DNA of 12,467 nt from Verrucomicrobiota bacterium (GTDB lineage Bacteria; Verrucomicrobiota; Verrucomicrobiia; Opitutales; UBA953). This document shows positions 7,515 to 12,467 of this stretch, in pieces (position 1 is the first letter of the stretch; each line of letters begins with the position of its first letter). The DNA lies in the NCBI GenBank assembly GCA_004293385.1, contig RDYO01000082.1, positions 1-12,467 on the forward strand, written 5' to 3'. The notes beneath the pieces were generated by a model. That model was not told the origin of the DNA and did not search any database. It was given only the letters and a program-made list of their open reading frames with translations. Both the position numbers and the translations under genes were made by a program.

Positions 7515-9002
7515 TCAGGCTCCGACGTTCTTCTTGATGTCCTTCAGCTGCTGGAACTCGGGCTTGGCGGTGTAATACTTGTCGAGCGGGTAGCAGCCGG
7601 AGATGAGTCCGTTACGCGGCGCGGTCGTGCAGTCGCTGAAGGTGCGGCAGATGAACTTCGTCTCCATCGCGCCGTTCTTCGCGGCGTCGGCCAGCATCGC
7701 CGGATAGCTGAGCACCGCGCGGCCCACGCCGACGGCGTCGCTGCCGCCGGTGCGCAGGATGTGCTGCGCGAGGTGCGGCAGGTATTCCTGGACGTAGCTG
7801 AGGCCGGAGCTGACCACGATCATGCCGGCCGGGGCTTGGGCACGTACTTCGCGGACGACGCGCACCTGACGGGCGACGTCGATCAGCGGGTCATGCGCGG
7901 GCTGGTAGCCGTCGCTGGGCGGATAGGCCGCCGGGCGCTGGATGTGCGGGTTGTAGTAAGGCGAGCCGGCCGTGGTGTTGAGGATCTTGACGCCGAGTTC
8001 GCCGAGCAGCTTCACGAACGCGAAGGTCTCGGTGAGGTCGATCTCGGTGGGCTTGGCCTGGTTCACGCCGAAAGCGTAGCGATAGGGCAGGAGCGTGGCG
8101 TGTTCTTCGGGGATGCCTGGGCCGAGCTTGCCGGGCTGGCTGAGGGCCGGGTCCGGGCGGAACGGCACCATGTCGAACAGGCTCAGGCGGACGCCGATGT
8201 CGATGGCGTTACCGTCCGCGCGGATGCCGGCGATGATGTCCCGCAGGATGCGGGTGCGGTTCTCGAAGGAGCCGCCGAACTTGCCCGGGCGCGTGTAGGC
8301 GCCGAGGAACTCATGCAGGAGGTAGCCGTGGCAGTGCTTGATGTCCACGAAGTCGGCGCCGCAGTCTCGGGCCACGCGGGCGGCGCGGACGTAGCAGCGG
8401 ATCAGCTCCTCGACGTCGGCGTCGGTCAGGACCTGGTCGTCGGAGGTGACGTTGAACTTCCTGTCGAGGATCGGATGGCGGTAGGCCACGCGGGATTCCC
8501 AGCGTTTCTTGTCATGCGGACGGCAGAAGCGGCCGGAGTGCGTCAGCTGGAAGCCGATGACCAGGTCGTCGACCGAACCCCAGCGGGCCAGATGCTCCGC
8601 CTTGAGGATGCCCACGAGCTCGGTGATGCCGGCGCGGTTCTCCTCGTTGATGATGAGCTGGTTCATGTTCGCGCGTCCGTCCGCGCGCACGGCCATGGCC
8701 TCGGCGCCGCAGATCAGCTTGGCGCCGCTCGCGCCGAAGCGCTGCCAGCGTCGCTTCATCTCCTCGGAGATGCCGCCGGTCGTGGTGCCGTCCCAGCCTT
8801 CCATCGGATGGATGGCGATGCGGTTGCCGATGGTCTTGCCGTTGACCTGCGTGCGGGCGATCGGCTGCGACAGCGGGTTGCCGGCGCCGGCTTCGATGGC
8901 GTCCTCGAGGGGCAGGTCGACGCCGAGCCCGGCGCAGTGGGCGCGGAAGTCGGCGACGGTCTTGAGCGAGGCGACGCGGGTGAGCTTGAAGGGGGTGGTC
9001 AT
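7515..9002 (-). CDS. Old Yellow Enzyme-family NADH:flavin oxidoreductase
   Basis: This FMN-dependent TIM-barrel oxidoreductase has 495 residues. OYE-family marks are RIAIHPMEGWDG (61-72), GFQLTHSGR (150-158; the QL.HxGR substrate/flavin block), DFVDIKHCHGYLLHEFL (217-233, with the HCHGYL active-site segment) and SFENR (245-249). A C-terminal VGVGRAVLSYPAMLADA (424-440) forms the phosphate-binding part. It is longer than the usual 360 or so residues because of an N-terminal extension, an insert around 280-320 and a C-terminal tail with Cys452, Cys458 and Cys470. The tail spacing differs from the Fe-S motif of 2,4-dienoyl-CoA reductases. The frame stays open upstream to 9455, but that part runs out of frame inside the neighbouring gene, so the ATG at 9002 (MTTPFKL) is the start. 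It lies 8 bases after the aldolase-like gene and is surely co-transcribed with it. The substrate is unknown; electron-poor alkenes are typical. Confidence 0.92.
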   Translation of the reverse strand: MTTPFKLTRVASLKTVADFRAHCAGLGVDLPLEDAIEAGAGNPLSQPIARTQVNGKTIGNRIAIHPMEGWDGTTTGGISEEMKRRWQRFGASGAKLICGAEAMAVRADGRANMNQLIINEENRAGITELVGILKAEHLARWGSVDDLVIGFQLTHSGRFCRPHDKKRWESRVAYRHPILDRKFNVTSDDQVLTDADVEELIRCYVRAARVARDCGADFVDIKHCHGYLLHEFLGAYTRPGKFGGSFENRTRILRDIIAGIRADGNAIDIGVRLSLFDMVPFRPDPALSQPGKLGPGIPEEHATLLPYRYAFGVNQAKPTEIDLTETFAFVKLLGELGVKILNTTAGSPYYNPHIQRPAAYPPSDGYQPAHDPLIDVARQVRVVREVRAQAPAGMIVVSSGLSYVQEYLPHLAQHILRTGGSDAVGVGRAVLSYPAMLADAAKNGAMETKFICRTFSDCTTAPRNGLISGCYPLDKYYTAKPEFQQLKDIKKNVGA

Positions 9003-9010
9003 GATAAGGT

Positions 9011-10129
9011 TCAGCGGGGGATGTTGAGGCGTTCCGAGATGCGGCGCGTGCGCCCCATGGCCTCGGTCATGCGGGCGGCTTCGTCCGGGCCGCGGACGTC
9101 CTTGCAGGCGGGATGGGGCTCGGGCGAAGCGATGACGCCGAGCTGATGGAGCAGGTGGGCGGTGCTGTGCTTGTAGGCGGCGGCGCTGCCCTTGGCGTCG
9201 AGGCGGAAGACCTGGTCTTCGAGCGACTGGAAGGCCTCGAAGAGCTTGTAGACGCGGGTGTCGAAGCGACCCGTGCCCGTGGGGAACTTCTTTCCGGGGG
9301 CGCCGTCGTCGAGCCACATGTCCTTCGCCGCGCAGATCTGCGGGGCGGCGCTGCTGGCGGCGCCGATGAGCAGGGGCAGGCCGGTCTTGATGGCGGTGGC
9401 GATGCCGTAGTCGTCGCCGCTGTGCGGGGCGAAATCGAGCTTCAGGTCCTTGCACATCGCCGCCCAGTAAAGGAAGTGCGGTTCGTCGAGGGTGCTGACC
9501 TTGCCGCCCACGAACTTCGGGTGGATGGCCAGCTGGTGGAGCAGCCAGGGTTCATAAGGCGTGGCCCAGGGGACGAAGGCGGGCTCGAGGGCGTGCACGA
9601 TGCCGGGGCGGATGAGCCATTCGGCGATCTGGTAGTAGCCGTCGCGGCGACGCTCGGGGTCGAGCGTGTTGAGCCACTTCGAGGTCATGATCATCACCTC
9701 GCAGTTGTCATGGGCTTGGACGAGGTCCAGCAGGCCGCGGTAGCGCTCGGCCTTGAAGGCCGTGTCGTCCTGCGCGCCGCGGGCCGTGATGCCGGCGATG
9801 AAGCGCATGTCCGGGAAGGCCGCGCGGAACTGGCGGAGCACCTCGGCGTACATCCGGTCGTCGAGGTCGAAGATGTAGCCGGTGTCGGCGTTGAGCACCG
9901 GGACCAGCTCGACGCCGTAGTGGTCGGCGGCGGCCTTCTGCCAGCGGATCTCGGACACGAAGCTCGCCCAGTCGGGCTGGCCGTCGCGGAAGGGCAGGAG
10001 CACGGCGGAGCAGAGGCGGGCCTTGGTCCCATGATCCACGAGGGCTTCCTCGGCCGTCCAGGCCCATTTCGTCGCCGACCACGGCGTCGTCGGCGTCAGG
10101 TCCTCGGGGCGGTCGATCAGCGGCTTCAT
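9011..10129 (-). CDS. Dihydrodipicolinate synthase/N-acetylneuraminate lyase superfamily protein
   Basis: This 372-residue protein appears to be a divergent TIM-barrel member of the DapA/NanA class I aldolase superfamily. The best evidence is FVGGKVSTLDEP (206-217), which fits the barrel strand carrying the Schiff-base lysine (Lys210; compare the usual GIKEA/GIKDS context). Also supportive are PVLNADTGYIFDLDD (77-91), at the place of the substrate-loop GTTGE block, and a Gly/Ala-rich GLPLLIGAASSAAPQ (250-264), resembling the late-strand GAxGxIS block. The tyrosine of the YNxP motif is not obvious. It is longer than DapA (about 290) owing to N- and C-terminal extensions. Biosynthetic DapA is unlikely: it is the first gene of an operon with a flavin oxidoreductase and divergent from a LysR regulator, which suggests catabolism of a 2-oxo acid-forming substrate. 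No Shine-Dalgarno sequence is visible; the ATG at 10129 is the only reasonable start. Confidence 0.75.
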   Translation of the reverse strand: MKPLIDRPEDLTPTTPWSATKWAWTAEEALVDHGTKARLCSAVLLPFRDGQPDWASFVSEIRWQKAAADHYGVELVPVLNADTGYIFDLDDRMYAEVLRQFRAAFPDMRFIAGITARGAQDDTAFKAERYRGLLDLVQAHDNCEVMIMTSKWLNTLDPERRRDGYYQIAEWLIRPGIVHALEPAFVPWATPYEPWLLHQLAIHPKFVGGKVSTLDEPHFLYWAAMCKDLKLDFAPHSGDDYGIATAIKTGLPLLIGAASSAAPQICAAKDMWLDDGAPGKKFPTGTGRFDTRVYKLFEAFQSLEDQVFRLDAKGSAAAYKHSTAHLLHQLGVIASPEPHPACKDVRGPDEAARMTEAMGRTRRISERLNIPR

Positions 10130-10202
10130 GGGAGAGATACCTTACCACTTTCCATGGTGCTTGAAAAACATTAGTTTCCAGCGAGTCTCGACGGAATAAA
10201 CG
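10130..10202. promoter_or_regulatory. Divergent promoter region of the LysR regulator and aldolase-oxidoreductase operon
   Basis: These 73 bases separate the two divergent starts, the classic layout in which a LysR regulator controls both itself and its neighbour. A TTGAAA (10161-10166) resembles a -35 box for the regulator gene, but the -10 position at 16-18 bp spacing is poor. TTTCCA occurs twice in direct orientation (10149-10154 and 10175-10180). The second copy belongs to the palindrome annotated separately. Confidence 0.55.
10176..10196. promoter_or_regulatory. Candidate LysR operator palindrome
   Basis: The 21-bp sequence TTCC-ag-CGAG-t-CTCG-ac-GGAA is symmetric about T10186, with eight of ten base pairs complementary. 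It ends six bases before the regulator's ATG. The size and interrupted symmetry suit a LysR-type recognition site and would favour autoregulation, although the textbook T-N11-A core is not centred in it. Confidence 0.42.
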
Positions 10203-11078
10203 ATGGACCTCTACCAGCTGGAATACTTCCTCGAGGCCGCGCGGCAGCGGAGCTTCACGCGCGCCGCGGCCAAGCTGAACCTGGCGCAGGCCGCCTTGAG
10301 CGAGCAGATGCGCAAGCTCGAAGCCGAGCTGGGCGCCCGCCTGTTCAACCGTGGCCGGCGAGAGACGACCCTGACCCCGGCGGGGGAGACCCTGCGGACC
10401 CATGCCGAGGCCCTGTTGGCGCAGGCCCAGGCGACGCGGCGGGCGGTCGGCGAGCAGGTCGCCTTGAAAGGTGGCCGGCTGGCGGTGGGGGCGATCCCTT
10501 CCGTGAGCGCCTGCCTGCTCCCCGCCGCCGTCGCGGCCTTCCGCCGCAAGCATCCGCAGGTCGAACTCGCCTTGCTCGAGGGTACGTCGGAGGCCGTGGC
10601 GCAATGGGTGGAGGCGGGGAGGATCGAGCTCGGGGTGGTCCAATTGCCGGCGTCCGGCGACGCGTTCCAAGCGACGCCTTTGCTCGATGAGTCCTTCGTG
10701 CTCCTGGTCCCGAAGAAGCATGCGTTGGCGCGTCGACGTCTGCCCAGGTTGACCGAGTTGGCGAAGGAGGCGTTCGTCTTTTACAAGGGCAGGGCGCGCG
10801 ACGTCGCCCAGGCGGCCTGCCGTGCGGCCGGGTTTGAACCGCGCACCGCCTGCGAGAGCGGTGAGCTGGAGACGATCCGTTCGCTGGTGGCCGCCGACCT
10901 TGGCATCGCGCTGCTTCCCGAACTCGCGGCCCGCGGCTCCGTGCCGGGCTGCACGGTGGTCCGGCTGGGCGGCGCCCCCATCCGACGTTCGGTGGCCTTG
11001 CTGCAACGTCGTGGTCAGGAACTTTCCCCCGCCGCCCAGTCCTTCCGACGGCTGTTGATCGGCGAGGCCGTCGCTTAG
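10203..11078 (+). CDS. LysR-type transcriptional regulator
   Basis: This 291-residue LTTR of normal length starts with the winged helix-turn-helix MDLYQLEYFLEAARQRSFTR..AAKLNLAQAALSEQMRKLEAELGARLF (about 1-50). A linker helix leads into a two-lobed effector domain from about residue 90 (LAVGAIPSVSACLLP) to 285. GELETIRSLVAADLGIALLPE (residues 220-240) is the typical hinge/second-lobe block. The effector is unknown. It is divergent from the aldolase/flavin oxidoreductase operon across 73 bp and is followed 45 bp later, on the same strand, by an MFS transporter. No terminator is visible between them, so co-transcription is possible. By the usual LTTR logic it probably senses the imported compound or an intermediate and activates the operon while repressing itself. 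The ATG at 10203 fits the canonical MDLYQLEYF start. Confidence 0.95.
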   Translation: MDLYQLEYFLEAARQRSFTRAAAKLNLAQAALSEQMRKLEAELGARLFNRGRRETTLTPAGETLRTHAEALLAQAQATRRAVGEQVALKGGRLAVGAIPSVSACLLPAAVAAFRRKHPQVELALLEGTSEAVAQWVEAGRIELGVVQLPASGDAFQATPLLDESFVLLVPKKHALARRRLPRLTELAKEAFVFYKGRARDVAQAACRAAGFEPRTACESGELETIRSLVAADLGIALLPELAARGSVPGCTVVRLGGAPIRRSVALLQRRGQELSPAAQSFRRLLIGEAVA

Positions 11079-11123
11079 TCCCAAATCGCCCCTTGAAGCC
11101 CTCGGATAACTTCTTCTGATGAT

Positions 11124-12449
11124 ATGAACCCCATGCACGACAGCAAAGACACCCGTGATGCGATCACGAAGGGCATGCAGATGACGCTGCTCGCCGGTTT
11201 CCTGGGTTGGATGATGGACGGCTATGAGCAGGCGCTCTTCCCGACGCTCGCGGGCCCGGCGCTCAAGAGCATGGTGCCCGCTGACATCGCCGCGCTCGGC
11301 GTCAAGTCGGTCAACGGCTGGGTCGGCGGTTGGATGGGCATCATTACTTCGGCCTTCCTCGTCGGCGCCGCGCTGGGTGGCGCGGCCTTCGGCTGGCTCG
11401 GCGACCGCATCGGCCGCGTGAAGGCGATGTCCTTCAGCATCCTCTTCTACTCGATCTTCAGCGGCGTCTGTTATTTCGCCACCGATCCGACGCACCTCGC
11501 CGCCGCCCGCTTCATGGCCGCGCTCGGCATGGGCGGAGAGTGGGCGCTCGGCGTGGCGCTCGTGATGGAAGCCTGGCCGGAGCGCCATCGCTCCAAGATG
11601 GCCGGCGCCATCGGCATGGCCGCCAATCTCGGCATGGTGCTCGTGGGCTGCATGGCGCTCGCTTATCCCGCCGACGGTTCCTCGTGGCGCATCCACTTCC
11701 TCATCGGCGCTTCGCCGGCCATCCTGACCCTGCTCATCCGTCTCTTCGTGCCTGAGTCTGAGAAGTGGGAGCGTTCCGCCGCCAAGGAGGCCGCTTCCGT
11801 CGCGCCCGCCCGCTCGAAGATCGGCGAAGTCTTCGGCAGTGAACTGCGCGGCACGACCATCGCCGGCATCCTGATGGTATCCGTGGTCTTCGTCGGCACC
11901 TGGGGTGCGGTGCAGTGGATCCCGCTCTGGGTCGGCGAGCTCGCCGGACCTGATAATCCGCGGGCCAAGGCCCTGGCCATGGTCATCGTCTCCGTCGGCG
12001 CGTGCTGCAGCACTTTCGTGGCTCCGCTGTTGCTAGCCGGCCTGCGTCGCCGACTGGGTTACCAGCTGCTCTGCTTCTTCGCGCTCGTCGCCACGGTCTG
12101 GATCTACCGCACGCCGGCCGACTGGTCGGGCACGATGTTGTTCGGCATCTTCCCTTGGGTCATGGCCCTGAAGGTCTTCGTGCTCGGCATGGCCGCCACG
12201 GCCTTCTTCGGCTTCTTCCCGCTCTACCTGCCGGAGCTCTTCCCGACCCGCGTCCGCGCGACGGGGCAGGGCATCTGTTACAACACGGGCCGACTCGTCG
12301 CCGTGCCTTTCGTGCTGTTGAGCGGCAAACTGGTCGATTTCCTCGGCGGCTACCAGTACGCCGCCGCGGCGATCACCCTCGTATATGGCGTGGGTATCTT
12401 CGTCGCCTTCCTCGGCAAGGAGACTACCGGTCAGGCCCTCCAGGACTGA
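11124..12449 (+). CDS. MFS transporter, organic-acid/sugar-type (AAHS/NanT-like)
   Basis: This 441-residue protein has about 12 hydrophobic segments and clear MFS signatures: MDGYE (31-35) in TM1, the loop 2-3 motif GWLGDRIGRVKAM (90-102), and RFMAALGMGGEWALGVALVMEAW (129-151; the RxxxGxGxGGEW block). Also present are PESEKW (210-215) before the central loop and PELFPTRVRATGQG with CYNTGR (370-390). These blocks occur in the sugar-porter-related branch that includes aromatic-acid:H+ symporters, sialic-acid NanT and other carboxylate carriers, so a small organic anion is the likeliest cargo; the exact one cannot be read. It follows the LysR gene by 45 bp with no terminator and is probably the uptake component of the locus. 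The ATG at 11124 is chosen; Met4 (11133) is a possible alternative. An ATG at 12456 shortly after the stop could begin a further gene, but only four codons are visible. Confidence 0.92.
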   Translation: MNPMHDSKDTRDAITKGMQMTLLAGFLGWMMDGYEQALFPTLAGPALKSMVPADIAALGVKSVNGWVGGWMGIITSAFLVGAALGGAAFGWLGDRIGRVKAMSFSILFYSIFSGVCYFATDPTHLAAARFMAALGMGGEWALGVALVMEAWPERHRSKMAGAIGMAANLGMVLVGCMALAYPADGSSWRIHFLIGASPAILTLLIRLFVPESEKWERSAAKEAASVAPARSKIGEVFGSELRGTTIAGILMVSVVFVGTWGAVQWIPLWVGELAGPDNPRAKALAMVIVSVGACCSTFVAPLLLAGLRRRLGYQLLCFFALVATVWIYRTPADWSGTMLFGIFPWVMALKVFVLGMAATAFFGFFPLYLPELFPTRVRATGQGICYNTGRLVAVPFVLLSGKLVDFLGGYQYAAAAITLVYGVGIFVAFLGKETTGQALQD

Positions 12450-12467
12450 TCAGCGATGAATCCTCGC

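Noticed and set aside
7503..7519. Hairpin CCTGAG-GCGTG-CTCAGG over both stop codons of the convergent methyltransferase and oxidoreductase genes
   Set aside because: The 6-bp stem has no T-tract on either strand, so it does not qualify as an intrinsic terminator; it could be chance.
7761..9146. Long plus-strand open frame (461 codons) opposite the flavin oxidoreductase gene
   Set aside because: It is antisense to a gene with clear OYE motifs, its translation is a low-complexity mix rich in Val, Ala, Asp, Glu and Arg with no recognisable motif, and such frames are expected opposite GC-rich coding sequence.
9003..9455. N-terminal extension of the flavin oxidoreductase by 151 residues
   Set aside because: The extension is the out-of-frame reading of the aldolase-like gene (Arg/Pro-rich, no homology signal). 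The OYE-type sequence begins at the ATG at 9002.
9113..10174. Plus-strand open frame of 353 codons opposite the aldolase-like gene
   Set aside because: Antisense shadow of a gene with recognisable superfamily features; the translation is Gly/Val/Glu-rich with no motifs.
9708..11696. Minus-strand open frame of 662 codons across the LysR and MFS genes
   Set aside because: It is antisense to lysR-type and MFS genes and overlaps the aldolase-like gene in another frame. The translation is Arg/Gly/His-rich without domain signals, so it is a composition artefact.
12456..12467. ATG six bases after the MFS stop codon, possibly the start of the next gene
   Set aside because: Only four codons (MNPR) fit before the window ends, which is too little to support a gene.
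1..12467. tRNA or rRNA genes, CRISPR arrays, insertion sequences, integrase genes or phage genes
   Set aside because: No tRNA-like cloverleaf, regularly spaced repeat array, transposase motif or long flanking repeat was seen; nearly all sequence is occupied by the protein genes listed.

Overview
The window looks like a piece of a GC-rich chromosome from a member of the Verrucomicrobiota. The main reason is the 1402-residue gene at 2079-6287, whose N-terminus, internal DEGIKARVNL block and C-terminal RRFKIISMRWLKADEI block match my recollection of the Verru_Chthon cassette protein A family, described from that phylum. Recognisable Shine-Dalgarno sequences are absent or poor in front of most genes. 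A placement near the Opitutae is only a guess. The window carries seven complete genes, one gene cut by the left edge, and no RNA gene, insertion sequence or CRISPR array that I could see.

Left part (1-6287): the 3' three quarters of recJ (plus strand) runs into a convergent minus-strand pair with no spacer between the stop codons. The pair is the giant pseudopilin-like Verru_Chthon protein A and, overlapping its end by 11 bp, a 270-residue exported protein of unknown function. The usual cassette partners B, C and D are not in the window, so this is either a stand-alone A gene or an incomplete cassette.

Middle (6288-7507): a 165-bp, locally AT-rich divergent spacer with nested inverted repeats separates protein A from a 70-residue secreted Pro/Lys-rich protein. 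That small gene ends at a textbook intrinsic terminator. It is followed by a class I SAM-dependent methyltransferase that carries an N-terminal membrane anchor or signal peptide.

Right part (7515-12449): this resembles a small catabolic locus. A DapA/NanA-superfamily aldolase-like protein and an Old Yellow Enzyme-family flavin oxidoreductase form a two-gene minus-strand operon (8-bp gap). A LysR-type regulator is divergent from them across 73 bp that contain a 21-bp interrupted palindrome, and an MFS organic-acid/sugar-type transporter follows the regulator. The simplest model is uptake by the MFS protein, C-C bond cleavage or dehydration by the aldolase, and ene-reduction or dehydrogenation by the flavoenzyme, under LysR control. 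The substrate cannot be read from the sequence.
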